A DNA stretch of 64,000 nucleotides, taken from NCBI GenBank assembly GCA_045593785.1, contig JAZNXH010000185.1, positions 1 through 64,000 on the forward strand, written 5' to 3'. The DNA comes from SZUA-448 sp045593785 (GTDB taxonomy: Bacteria; Bacillota; Clostridia; Lachnospirales; Lachnospiraceae). Below, one piece after another: positions 1 to 8,897 of this stretch. Every line of letters begins with the position of its first letter. The first letter of the stretch is position 1. A model generated the notes under the pieces. The model did no database searches. It had not been told where the DNA came from and worked only from the letters and a program-made list of their open reading frames with translations. The position numbers were made by a program, and so were the translations under genes.

Positions 1-3000
1 ACCTTACAGATTTCCGGTCCGGAAGTTCGTGGAACTGACAAAGAACGATTCAACAAATATCTGTTGATGCTGAAGAGTAAAGAATTGATTTACGAATTTT
101 CTGACGGAAGCGGCAACGAGGTGAAGTTAGATAACTTTTCCACAGAAAATGACATTGAACAGAATCCAAAATTACAGAAGTTGTTGGAAGAAAAAGTAGT
201 TTGGACAACGAGTAACAGCGATGTTGCAACTGTAAAATACGGTGTTATTACCGGTCAGGGTGCCGGTACAGCAGTGATTACCGCAACGACATACTCGGAT
301 GACCATCTTTCTGAGAAATCTGTGAGTATTACCGTTGTTGTTAAGCCGACAGGTTATTTACAGGGAGTAACAAACGAATATGTAAGTACATTAGATGATG
401 GAATTGCCCCTGCAAGTAATTTTACGATTGTTACCAATTCAAAAGCAGCTTCTGAATTGGTTTGGACCGTACGCAATAAAGATGCAAAGGGTAATATCCT
501 TTGGACCAATGAAAGACCAATTACGACTGACAAATTTAAGGTGGAACCGTATGATACGAGCGGCAGTATTTATTTCTCAAAAGTGCGCGCCGGTACGTAC
601 TATATTACAGCACGTGTCAGTGAAAAGTATGGTGAATTGAACACCTCTATCAAGAAACTTGCATTTACCATTACGGTGCCTGTTAAGATTGATACGGCAA
701 CACTCTACATGAATGTAAGTGATACATATAGCATCGTCGAGAATTCCACGATTCCGAATGCAAGATGGTACACCTATGAGTCAGATGCAGAAAAGGTTGT
801 TACCGTTGATAATAGCGGTAAGATTACTGCAGTTGGTTATGGTGAAGCAACAGTAAAACTGCGACGTGTATCCAATGGCGGATATACGGAAGTATTTCCG
901 GAAGACTTATATGTACACGTGCCGGAGTATGAGGAAATTCATGTAAAGGTTATTGACTCAATTCTGATTAACTATACTTCTGCTACGATATATATTGGCG
1001 GTAATCTGATTATGAAGGCTACAACCACGAACAGCAATATGGTTACCTGGGAAACTTCTAACCCTCAGATTGCAACCGTGGATGAGAATGGTGTGGTTAC
1101 CGGTTTGAAAGAAGGTAATGCAGTGATTACTGCAGTCCAGGTAGTTGCAGGTGTGAGAAAAACTGCAAGCTGTGTGGTAACGGTACGACAAGGTGTTACC
1201 GGTATTACACTGGATCCTGCTGAGAAAGAAATTGCTGTTGGTGATAATTTTACAATCAATGCAAATGTCAAACCTACTCTGAATGGTGTTTCCCTTAAGT
1301 GGGTATCTTCTAATGAAGAAGTAGTATCTGTTCTTGTAAGCGGTGATCTGAGTGCAACTGTGAAGGCTGTCGGTGCAGGAACAGCTGTAATATCTGCAAT
1401 CAATCAGGAGAATGTTGTAGTGGGTTCTTGCCTGGTTACGGTGTTTGAACCAATTACCGGTATTACACTTTCACAAACCAATGTTGTTCTTCCGTTATCA
1501 GAAGGTTGGTTCCAGCTTTATGCAACGATTGTGCCGGAATCTGCCAAGAATCAGGAAGTAATCTGGCGTTCAACCAATACATCGGTTGCAACAGTAGATG
1601 AGAATGGTATTGTTACTTTGAAAAAATCCGGTCTGACAGCGATTATGGTAACTTCAAGAATCGATTCAAGCATCACGGCTATTTGTAATCTTGAAGTCAC
1701 AAAGTCTGTTACCGGTGTAAAATTGGATAAGACGACCGTTGATATGTTTGTAGGCGAAACTTTCCGTATTACCTATACGATTTCCCCTGCAGGTGCAAGC
1801 AATGCACAAGTGACATGGTCTTCGTCTAACGCTTCCGTAGCAGCAGTTGATCAGAGCGGGCTGGTATCTGCAAAGGGTGTTGGTACAACCGTTGTTATGG
1901 TGAAAACAAAAGATGGTGGTTTCACTGCAATCTGTACGATTAATGTTGGTCGTGTTGCAACAGCAGTAAAATTAGATGCCACCTCTCTTGTGATGAATGC
2001 CGGAGAATATTATTTCCTTGAGGCGACATTAACACCGGCTGATACAACAGAAAAGACAGTTCAGTTCGAATCCAGTGACCCGAAGGTTGCCGTGGTTAGT
2101 AAAAAGGGTAAAGTAACTGCAAAACAGTCCGGTGCCTGTGTCATCATGGCAAAGACAAAGAGCGGTTCCATGGCATATTGTGCTGTTACTGTAATGCAGG
2201 GTGTTACCGGTTTAGAGTTAAGTGAAGATATATTGGAGATTGCTGTTGGTGAATCTTATGAGATGGAAGTTGAAATCAAACCGAAGACTGCATCGAATAA
2301 GAATGTAACATGGGCATCTTCGAATGAAGAGGTATTTACCGTAGATGAAGATGGTGAAATCGAGGGTATCGGCGGTGGTGTTGCTGTCCTGACTTGTACC
2401 AGTGAAGAAGGAAGCTTTATGGACTTCTGTGTTGTTACTGTTGTGGAAGAAGTAACAACGGTACAGCTCGATAAGAATTTCTATAAACTCGGATTGAATG
2501 CTACATATCAGCTGATCGCAACTGTTTCCGGTGAAAGAGCAACCAATAAACAAGTTGAGTGGAGTTCCAGTGATCCGGATGTTGTATCGGTAGATGATAA
2601 AGGTCGTATTAAAGGTCTTGAGTTAGGATATGCAACGATTACCTGTGAAGCAACCGATGGAAGTGGTGCTTCGGATACCTGTGAAGTAAGAGTGTGTAAG
2701 CTGGTTACCAATATTCAGCTGGATGTATCCTATATTACCTTGATTCAAGGTAAATCCTATGAAGTAAAAGCAACGGTTGAACCGGATGATGCGACATATC
2801 CGGATCCAATCTGGTCATCTGAAGATACCGAAATAGCAATTGTGAGTCCGAAAGGCGTGATTACTGCACTGAATCCGGGAAGTACGGTCGTACGTGCAAC
2901 TGCAGATGATTCCGGAGAGGTTTCTGCAATCTGTTATGTTAATGTAATCAAACCGGTTTCTGCTACCAGCATTTCGGTGTCAGAATCTGAGATAGTAATG

Positions 3001-3435
3001 TCTCCGGGCGAGAACAGAACGGTAGCTATTGCCCTGGTGCCGAACAATACAACGGAGACGGTCAGCTGGTCCAGTGATAATACAGCGGTAGCAACGGTTG
3101 ATCCTGAGACAGGATTGATTACTGCCCAGGCAATTGGTTCTGCGAATATTAATATTCTGACAGAATCCGGACGCAAAGGTACAATAAAGGTATTTGTTGT
3201 CGGCTTAAGCAGATCGTATGTTGAACTTCAACAGTATACAAACCTGTTACTTAGACTTGAGGTAGATGGCTCCGGTTCAAGTAATTTCACGGTACGATGG
3301 GATGTTGACAATCAGAACATTGCAACTGTTCAAAATGGTCGCGTTACAGCAAAAGCATTGGGTACGACAACCGTATATGCAGTTGTAAACGGCAGACGTC
3401 TGAGTTGTGTCGTAAAAGTTGTAAAAATTAAGTAA
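1..3435 (+). CDS. Tandem BIG2 (bacterial Ig-like) domain protein, 5' end outside window
   Basis: The frame is open from the first base, so the gene begins upstream; 1144 codons are visible. From about codon 320 to the end there are ten tandem units of about 82 residues, each with the BIG2 pattern: an opening V-T-G-I/V-x-L strand, a central W-x-S-S-N/D, then V-A-T-V-D-x-x-G and G-x-A-x-I-T-A. Earlier codons hold two or three more divergent units. BIG2 domains are known from surface proteins and adhesins; a role as a surface or secreted structural or binding protein is inferred. No LPXTG motif, membrane tail or SLH domain is seen at the C-terminus, which ends in V-K-V-V-K-I-K, so any anchor or catalytic domain must lie upstream. 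Most units carry one Cys in the last strand (A-x-C-x-V-x-V). No terminator of its own is visible before the rimP promoter. Confidence 0.9.
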   Translation, partial: TLQISGPEVRGTDKERFNKYLLMLKSKELIYEFSDGSGNEVKLDNFSTENDIEQNPKLQKLLEEKVVWTTSNSDVATVKYGVITGQGAGTAVITATTYSDDHLSEKSVSITVVVKPTGYLQGVTNEYVSTLDDGIAPASNFTIVTNSKAASELVWTVRNKDAKGNILWTNERPITTDKFKVEPYDTSGSIYFSKVRAGTYYITARVSEKYGELNTSIKKLAFTITVPVKIDTATLYMNVSDTYSIVENSTIPNARWYTYESDAEKVVTVDNSGKITAVGYGEATVKLRRVSNGGYTEVFPEDLYVHVPEYEEIHVKVIDSILINYTSATIYIGGNLIMKATTTNSNMVTWETSNPQIATVDENGVVTGLKEGNAVITAVQVVAGVRKTASCVVTVRQGVTGITLDPAEKEIAVGDNFTINANVKPTLNGVSLKWVSSNEEVVSVLVSGDLSATVKAVGAGTAVISAINQENVVVGSCLVTVFEPITGITLSQTNVVLPLSEGWFQLYATIVPESAKNQEVIWRSTNTSVATVDENGIVTLKKSGLTAIMVTSRIDSSITAICNLEVTKSVTGVKLDKTTVDMFVGETFRITYTISPAGASNAQVTWSSSNASVAAVDQSGLVSAKGVGTTVVMVKTKDGGFTAICTINVGRVATAVKLDATSLVMNAGEYYFLEATLTPADTTEKTVQFESSDPKVAVVSKKGKVTAKQSGACVIMAKTKSGSMAYCAVTVMQGVTGLELSEDILEIAVGESYEMEVEIKPKTASNKNVTWASSNEEVFTVDEDGEIEGIGGGVAVLTCTSEEGSFMDFCVVTVVEEVTTVQLDKNFYKLGLNATYQLIATVSGERATNKQVEWSSSDPDVVSVDDKGRIKGLELGYATITCEATDGSGASDTCEVRVCKLVTNIQLDVSYITLIQGKSYEVKATVEPDDATYPDPIWSSEDTEIAIVSPKGVITALNPGSTVVRATADDSGEVSAICYVNVIKPVSATSISVSESEIVMSPGENRTVAIALVPNNTTETVSWSSDNTAVATVDPETGLITAQAIGSANINILTESGRKGTIKVFVVGLSRSYVELQQYTNLLLRLEVDGSGSSNFTVRWDVDNQNIATVQNGRVTAKALGTTTVYAVVNGRRLSCVVKVVKIK

Positions 3436-3442
3436 AAAACAC

Positions 3443-3470
3443 TTGCAATTTTTTACTACAATGCTATAAT
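3443..3470 (+). promoter_or_regulatory. Sigma-A promoter of the rimP-nusA-infB operon
   Basis: The -35 is TTGCAA at 3443-3448 and the -10 is a perfect TATAAT at 3465-3470, with a 16-base spacer. Transcription should start near 3477, upstream of the hairpin at 3495-3518, so that hairpin lies in the operon leader. Confidence 0.75.
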
Positions 3471-3494
3471 ATTTGTATTGATATTGTGATTTTA

Positions 3495-3525
3495 AGGAGT
3501 GGACGCGAGTCCACTCCTAGTTTTT
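3495..3525 (+). terminator. Terminator hairpin in the rimP-nusA leader, probable attenuator
   Basis: A perfect 10-bp stem (AGGAGTGGAC at 3495-3504 with GTCCACTCCT at 3509-3518) is closed by a GCGA tetraloop. It is followed by AG and five T (3521-3525). It lies after the promoter at 3443-3470 and before rimP, so it should terminate part of the operon's own transcripts. In Bacillus subtilis the equivalent operon is autoregulated by NusA-dependent termination in its leader; the same control here is inferred. It may also end read-through from the BIG2 gene. Confidence 0.75.
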
Positions 3526-3557
3526 GCCCTGATTTGTATTATGGAATTGAGGTGTTT

Positions 3558-4022
3558 ATGGGAAAAAGAGAGGATTATGAAGCAAGAACCGAAAAACTGA
3601 TTCTTCCGCTTGTTGAGCGTTTTGGATTGGAATTGGTTGATGTCGAGTATGTGAAAGAAGGTAGTGATTATTTTTTACGTGCTTACATTGACAAAGAAGG
3701 TGGTGTTACCATCAATGATTGTGAAGCAGTCAGCAGGCCGCTGAGCGATTTGTTGGATGAAGACGACTTTATACCGGATGCGTATATTTTAGAAGTGAGT
3801 TCTCCCGGCTTGGGACGTCAGTTGAAAAAAGAAAAAGATTTTATCAGAAGCATCGGAAAAGAAGTTGATGTTAAACTTTTTAAGGCAATCGAAAAGCGAA
3901 AAGAGTTTACCGGTTTTCTTCTGGAACAGGATAATGATTCGATTCTGATTGAAGAAGATGGAAAAGAGTTGAGATTCTTAAAAAAGGATATCTCTTTGGT
4001 CCGGTTAACAGTACATTTTTAG
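3558..4022 (+). CDS. rimP: Ribosome maturation factor RimP
   Basis: 154-residue protein for assembly of the 30S subunit, in the cytoplasm. The N-terminal domain has the family's L-V-D-V-E-Y-V-K-E-G stretch (about residues 26-35) and the signature S-S-P-G-L-G-R at 81-87 (usually S-S-P-G-L-D-R). A C-terminal SH3-like barrel follows. The frame is open further upstream to a GTG at 3486, but that start would place the terminator hairpin inside the gene; the ATG at 3558 has GAGGTG just upstream and gives the usual length. It is the first gene of the nusA-infB operon. Confidence 0.93.
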   Translation: MGKREDYEARTEKLILPLVERFGLELVDVEYVKEGSDYFLRAYIDKEGGVTINDCEAVSRPLSDLLDEDDFIPDAYILEVSSPGLGRQLKKEKDFIRSIGKEVDVKLFKAIEKRKEFTGFLLEQDNDSILIEEDGKELRFLKKDISLVRLTVHF

Positions 4023-4089
4023 TTTTAGAATTTGAATAGTTTGCATTGTTCTTAAAACACGAAGAAAGATGAAGGAGGATAAAGGAAAA

Positions 4090-5145
4090 ATGGACGCAAA
4101 CAAAGATTTAATCGAAGCATTGAATCAACTTGAGAAGGAGAAGAATATCAGCAAAGAAGTGCTGCTTGAAACAATTGAAAATTCACTGCATGCAGCATGT
4201 AAGAATCATTTTGGAAAATCTGAAAACATAACCGTAAATATTGATCGTGAAACTGGTGTTGTTAAGGTTCATGCTGCACGTACAATTGTAGAAGCAGTGG
4301 AAGATCCGGCAATGGAGATGACGATAGAAGAAGCAAAAAAACTTCATCCAAGAAAGAAATATGCCATCGGTGATGTTGTAATGGTCGAAGTTACACCGAA
4401 GAATTTCGGCCGTATTGCAGCACAGAAAGCAAAGCAGGTCGTTGTTCAAAAAATCCGCGAAGAAGAACGTAAGGTGCTTTATGACCAGTTTAGCGGAAAG
4501 GCACGTGATATTGTTACCGGTGTTGTTCAGCGATATGTTGGAAGAAATATCAGTATCAATCTTGGAAAGGCTGATGCACTGTTAACCGAGAAGGAACAGA
4601 TTAAGACAGAAGTGTTCCGACCGACAGAACGTATTAAATTATATGTACTTGAAGTAACCAATACACCGAAGGGGCCGAAAATTGTTGTGTCCAGAACGCA
4701 TCCGGAATTGGTAAAACGTCTGTTTGAAGCAGAAGTAACGGAAGTAAAAGACGGTATTGTTGAAATCAAGGCGATTTCCCGTGAAGCCGGTGCAAGAACG
4801 AAGATGGCTGTCAGCAGTAACGACCCGAATGTGGATCCGACCGGTGCATGCGTTGGTATGAACGGTGCCCGTGTGAATGCGATTGTAAATGAACTTCGTG
4901 GTGAGAAGATTGATATTATTAACTGGAGCGATGATCCGGCAATTCTGATCAAGAATGCATTGGGACCGGCAAAGGTGCTTTCTGTTGACGTATATGATGA
5001 CGAGAAGAGTGCACGTGTTATTGTTCCGGACAATCAGCTTTCCCTTGCAATCGGTAAAGAAGGACAGAATGCAAGACTGGCTGCAAAGTTGACCGGATAT
5101 AAGATTGATATTAAGAGTGAATCCCAGGCAGGTGATTATTATTGA
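4090..5145 (+). CDS. nusA: Transcription termination/antitermination factor NusA
   Basis: 351 residues, the short Firmicutes form without the acidic repeats of proteobacterial NusA. The order is: N-terminal RNA-polymerase-binding domain (about 1-130), S1 domain (about 135-200), KH1 with G-A-C-V-G-M-N-G-A-R (about 205-275) and KH2 with A-I-G-K-E-G-Q-N-A-R-L-A near the end. It binds RNA polymerase and nascent RNA and modulates pausing and termination. The start at 4090 is chosen because AAGGAGG lies just before it; an upstream in-frame ATG at 4069 would include this site. The TGA stop overlaps the ylxR ATG, indicating translational coupling. Confidence 0.96.
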   Translation: MDANKDLIEALNQLEKEKNISKEVLLETIENSLHAACKNHFGKSENITVNIDRETGVVKVHAARTIVEAVEDPAMEMTIEEAKKLHPRKKYAIGDVVMVEVTPKNFGRIAAQKAKQVVVQKIREEERKVLYDQFSGKARDIVTGVVQRYVGRNISINLGKADALLTEKEQIKTEVFRPTERIKLYVLEVTNTPKGPKIVVSRTHPELVKRLFEAEVTEVKDGIVEIKAISREAGARTKMAVSSNDPNVDPTGACVGMNGARVNAIVNELRGEKIDIINWSDDPAILIKNALGPAKVLSVDVYDDEKSARVIVPDNQLSLAIGKEGQNARLAAKLTGYKIDIKSESQAGDYY

Positions 5146-5420
5146 TGAATCAAAAAAAACAACCGATGCGTAAGTGTATCGGTTGTCAGGAGATGAGACT
5201 GAAAAAGGAACTGACAAGGGTGATTCGTACCCCGGACGGTGAAATTTGTATTGATATTACTGGTAAGAAGAACGGAAGAGGCGCGTATTTATGCCGGTCC
5301 ATGGAATGTCTCATAAAGGCAAATAAAACAAAAGGTCTTGAACGTGCTTTTCAGTGCGCGATTCCGACTGAGATTTATCTGAAGCTGGAAAAGGAGTTGA
5401 AAGAACTTGGCGAAGAGTAA
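5145..5420 (+). CDS. ylxR: YlxR (DUF448) RNA-binding protein
   Basis: 91 residues of the DUF448 family. It has the N-terminal motif R-K-C-I-G-C-Q (residues 9-15), which can form half of a metal knuckle, and the signature G-R-G-A-Y-L-C around residues 45-51. Known family members are nucleoid- or RNA-associated proteins encoded between nusA and infB. The start ATG overlaps the nusA stop; an in-frame TTG one codon upstream is less likely. It overlaps the next gene by 14 bases. Confidence 0.9.
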   Translation: MNQKKQPMRKCIGCQEMRLKKELTRVIRTPDGEICIDITGKKNGRGAYLCRSMECLIKANKTKGLERAFQCAIPTEIYLKLEKELKELGEE

Positions 5421-5772
5421 AGAACAGGATTTTAAGGCTCCGGTAACAGAAAAAAGCATTTTTTCACTGATTGGTCTTTCTATGAGGCAGGGTGCAGTAG
5501 AAAGTGGAAGTTTTTTGACCGAGAAGTCAATCAAAGCCGGAACAGCAAAACTGGTTGTGATTGCTGAAGATGCATCAGATAATACGAAAAAGGACTTTAC
5601 CGATATGTGTACTTACTATCATGTTCCGTTTTATGTTTTTGGAACTAAGGATACAATAGGACACGCAATCGGAAAAGAATTCCGTGTTGTATTAGCACTG
5701 ACAAACCAAGGTTTGTCTGAAAAAATATCAGAACAGATAAATACATTACTTGAAAACAGGATAAACGATTAA
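5407..5772 (+). CDS. L7Ae-family ribosomal-like protein (YlxQ)
   Basis: 121 residues with the L7Ae/L30e/S12e fold pattern: an early F-S-L-I-G-L-S-M-R-Q-G-A stretch, K-L-V-V-I-A-E-D-A-S and V-P-F-Y-V-F-G-T-K. Relatives bind kink-turn RNA. It begins with TTG, 10 bases after AAGGAG that lies inside the end of ylxR, and so overlaps ylxR by 14 bases. Its place between ylxR and infB is standard in Firmicutes. Confidence 0.88.
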   Translation: MAKSKEQDFKAPVTEKSIFSLIGLSMRQGAVESGSFLTEKSIKAGTAKLVVIAEDASDNTKKDFTDMCTYYHVPFYVFGTKDTIGHAIGKEFRVVLALTNQGLSEKISEQINTLLENRIND

Positions 5773-5786
5773 TAGGAGTGAGATAT

Positions 5787-8700
5787 ATGGCAAAAAAGAA
5801 AGTCCATGAATTGGCAAAAGAATTCGAAGTTCAGAGTAAGGACATCATTAGTTTTTTCGCTGAACAGGGAATTGATAAAAAAGCCGGCAGTAATGTGGAA
5901 GATCAGGAGTATGATCTTGCCAAGAAAAAGTTCGGTACGACGGTAGATGTTTCTGCAAAGAACAATGCAGAAAAGAATGACGCTAAAGATAAAAATGAAA
6001 ATGTTGTCCTGCGGCCGGTATCAGTTGATGGAAGACCGGTATCTTCGGATGGCAGACGTATGACCGGAGCAGATCGTAAAGCACCGGCAGATGGCAAGCG
6101 TCCGATGCCGGCAGATGGCAGACGTCCGGCACCGGGAGACGCTCGACGTCCGATGCCTGCAGATGGCAGACGTCCGATGCCGACAGACGGCAGACGCCCG
6201 GTACCTGCAGATGGCAGACGCCCGGTACCGGGAGACGCTCGACGTCCGATGCCGACAGACGGTAGACGCCCGGCACCTGCAGATGGCAGACGTCCGATGC
6301 CCGCCGGACAAATGAATGCTAACAGACCGAAGACAGAAAACGATAAGGTTGAAATTCCGCGTGACAAAAAGCCGAGTAGCTCCTACCGCTTTGGTCAACC
6401 GACTCCGGCGCCGGCACAGCAAAAGCCGGTTGCTACTCCGGTTGCACCGGTAAAGCAGGAAGTTGTTGAGCCGGTTGTGGAAGTAAAAGAAGCTGTTAAA
6501 AACAATGAATTTATATTAGATGATAAGAAAACAGTTACCATTAACAAGATGGGTAATGTGTTTGAAAATATGAAGAAGCAGGAGGCTGCAAGAGCAGAAC
6601 GTGCAGAACGTAACAGATCGGAACAGGCTCCTGACAGAAGAAATAATTTCAATGGGGAACGTCGCCCGTATCAGGGAAATAACCAGCAGAATGGTGAGAG
6701 AAGACCTTATAACGGACAGGGCGGACAGGGTCGTTCGTTTGATCGTAACCAGAATGGGGAACGTCGTTCCTTTGGTAACAATCAAGGTGGCTTTGGAGAC
6801 CGCAGAGGCGGTGGTATGGGCTTCAATAAAGATGCTTTTGATAAGGATAAGGATACACCGAGCTTCCCGCCGCGTTCCAGAAGTCAGAAACCTGCTGATA
6901 AGGGAGGTATTAAGGCATCTGACCTTGGTAAGGATCCGTCCAAACAGCAGAGAGCTGCGGCCTTCAACGATAGAAACCGTGATAAGAACCGCAACAACCG
7001 TGACATGATGGACATGGAAGACATGAATAAGCTGAGCAAGAAGAAAGATCCGAATCGTAAGGGCGCTTTCATCATGCCGAAGCCGGTTGTAAAGCAGGAA
7101 GTAGAAGAAGATGAAATCAAGAGTATCGTGATTCCGGATACCATTACGATTAAGGAACTTGCAGATAAGTTAAAGAAAGCTCCTGCTGTTATCATTAAGA
7201 AGCTGTTCCTTGAGGGAAAAATCGTATCTCAGAATCAGGAGATTACTTACGAAGAAGCAGAAGAAATTGCACTTGGATATGATTGTCTTTGTGAACACGA
7301 AGAGAAGATTGATATTGTTGCTGAGTTGATGAAGGATGAAGAGGATCCGGAAGATACCTTAGTAAAACGTCCTCCGGTTGTCTGTGTTATGGGTCATGTT
7401 GATCATGGTAAGACCTCATTGCTCGATGCAATCCGTAAGACCAATGTAACTGCAAGAGAAGCCGGTGGCATTACACAGCACATCGGTGCATATATGGTTG
7501 AGATTAACGGTGAGAAGATTACTTTCCTTGATACACCGGGTCATGAAGCATTTACCTCCATGCGTATGCGTGGTGCAAAGTCTACTGATATTGCAATTCT
7601 TGTTGTTGCTGCCGATGATGGTGTTATGCCGCAGACTGTAGAAGCAATTAATCATGCAAAGGCTGCCGGAATCCAGATTATTGTAGCAGTGAACAAGATT
7701 GATAAGCCGAGTGCCAATGTAGAACGTGTAAAACAGGAGTTGACGGAGCATGGTCTGGTTGCAGAAGACTGGGGTGGCGATACCATCTTTGCTCCGGTAT
7801 CTGCTAAGACCGGTGACGGTATTGAACAGCTCCTTGAGATGGTGCTTCTGACTGCAGAGATGGGTGAGTTGAAAGCAAACCCGAACCGCCGTGCAAGAGG
7901 TATTGTTATCGAAGCAGAGCTGGATAAAGGACGTGGTCCGGTAGCAACCATTCTGGTTCAGAAGGGTACACTGCATGTCGGTGACAACATTGTTATTGGT
8001 TCCGCATACGGTAAAGTTCGTGCTATGATCGACGATAAAGCTCGCCGTGTAAAGGAAGCAAAGCCTTCCGTTCCGGTTGAGATTCTTGGTCTTAATGAAG
8101 TTCCGGGTGCAGGCGATGTCTTCATTGCAACCAAGGACGATAAAGAAGCTAGAAATATTGCAAATGCATTTATTGCACAGGGTAAGGAAAGACTAATTGC
8201 AGATACGAAGTCAAAATTATCCCTTGATGGTCTGTTCTCTCAGATTAAGGCAGGCAATATTAAGGAACTTAACCTGATTATTAAGGCGGATGTACAGGGT
8301 TCTGTGGAAGCAATGAAGCAGAGTCTTGTGAAACTCAGCAATGAAGAAGTTGCAGTTCGTGTAATCCACGGTGGTGTTGGTGCAATCAATGAGTCCGATG
8401 TTAACCTTGCAAGCGCATCTAATGCGATTATTATCGGTTTCAATGTAAAACCGGATAATACTGCAAAAGACATTGCAGAGCATGAAAAAGTTGACGTTAA
8501 GTTGTATCGTGTCATCTATAATGCAATTGAAGATATTGAAGCAGCAATGAAGGGTATGCTGGATCCGATTTATGAGGAAAAGGTAATAGCACATGCAGAG
8601 ATTCGTCAGGTGTTCAAGGCCTCCGGTCTTGGTTCGATTGCCGGTTCCTTTGTACTCGATGGAAAGATTCAGCGTAACAGCAAGGCTCGTATTACCCGTG

Positions 8701-8867
8701 CCGGTGAACAGATCTTTGATGGTCCGGTTGCTTCTCTGAAGCGTATGAAGGATGATGTAAAGGAAGTTGCAGCAGGATATGAGTGTGGTATCGTATTTGA
8801 AAAGTTCAATGATCTTCAGGAGCTTGACCTGATTGAGTTCTATATGATGGTTGAAGTTCCGCGTTAA
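5787..8867 (+). CDS. infB: Translation initiation factor IF-2
   Basis: 1026 residues; the GTPase that places initiator tRNA on the 30S subunit and promotes subunit joining. In order: an IF2_N module (about 1-50), a low-complexity arm (about 60-430), a second IF2_N module (about 445-500), the G domain with G-H-V-D-H-G-K-T near 535, D-T-P-G-H-E and N-K-I-D, then the beta barrels and C-terminal domains. The start at 5787 has AGGAG upstream; a GTG at 5778 is in frame but lacks spacing for that site. The arm is unusual: nine octapeptide repeats (about nt 6079-6303) and then an Arg/Gly/Asn-rich tract with repeated N-G-E-R-R. Confidence 0.96.
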   Translation: MAKKKVHELAKEFEVQSKDIISFFAEQGIDKKAGSNVEDQEYDLAKKKFGTTVDVSAKNNAEKNDAKDKNENVVLRPVSVDGRPVSSDGRRMTGADRKAPADGKRPMPADGRRPAPGDARRPMPADGRRPMPTDGRRPVPADGRRPVPGDARRPMPTDGRRPAPADGRRPMPAGQMNANRPKTENDKVEIPRDKKPSSSYRFGQPTPAPAQQKPVATPVAPVKQEVVEPVVEVKEAVKNNEFILDDKKTVTINKMGNVFENMKKQEAARAERAERNRSEQAPDRRNNFNGERRPYQGNNQQNGERRPYNGQGGQGRSFDRNQNGERRSFGNNQGGFGDRRGGGMGFNKDAFDKDKDTPSFPPRSRSQKPADKGGIKASDLGKDPSKQQRAAAFNDRNRDKNRNNRDMMDMEDMNKLSKKKDPNRKGAFIMPKPVVKQEVEEDEIKSIVIPDTITIKELADKLKKAPAVIIKKLFLEGKIVSQNQEITYEEAEEIALGYDCLCEHEEKIDIVAELMKDEEDPEDTLVKRPPVVCVMGHVDHGKTSLLDAIRKTNVTAREAGGITQHIGAYMVEINGEKITFLDTPGHEAFTSMRMRGAKSTDIAILVVAADDGVMPQTVEAINHAKAAGIQIIVAVNKIDKPSANVERVKQELTEHGLVAEDWGGDTIFAPVSAKTGDGIEQLLEMVLLTAEMGELKANPNRRARGIVIEAELDKGRGPVATILVQKGTLHVGDNIVIGSAYGKVRAMIDDKARRVKEAKPSVPVEILGLNEVPGAGDVFIATKDDKEARNIANAFIAQGKERLIADTKSKLSLDGLFSQIKAGNIKELNLIIKADVQGSVEAMKQSLVKLSNEEVAVRVIHGGVGAINESDVNLASASNAIIIGFNVKPDNTAKDIAEHEKVDVKLYRVIYNAIEDIEAAMKGMLDPIYEEKVIAHAEIRQVFKASGLGSIAGSFVLDGKIQRNSKARITRAGEQIFDGPVASLKRMKDDVKEVAAGYECGIVFEKFNDLQELDLIEFYMMVEVPR
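6079..6303 (+). repeat. 24-bp tandem repeats encoding a Pro/Asp/Arg octapeptide in IF-2
   Basis: About nine units of 24 bases encode variants of P-A-D-G-R-R-P-M, including P-G-D-A-R-R-P-M twice and P-T-D-G-R-R-P-V/A. The spacing of the P-G-D-A-R-R units suggests a 96-base higher-order unit duplicated once. The repeat keeps other frames open on both strands, which makes spurious ORFs. Confidence 0.85.
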
Positions 8868-8897
8868 AACAGTTTTTGGTGAAATATGAGGATTTAG

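Noticed and set aside
3486..3557. Longer rimP starting at GTG 3486
   Set aside because: It would code through the leader terminator hairpin and lacks a ribosome-binding site; ATG 3558 gives the family's normal N-terminus.
6079..6303. Regular short repeats that could suggest a CRISPR array
   Set aside because: Units are contiguous with no spacers and encode an in-frame octapeptide of IF-2.
5983..6422. Several open frames on both strands in the infB repeat region
   Set aside because: A 24-bp repeat unit keeps all frames free of stops; only the IF-2 frame continues into conserved domains.
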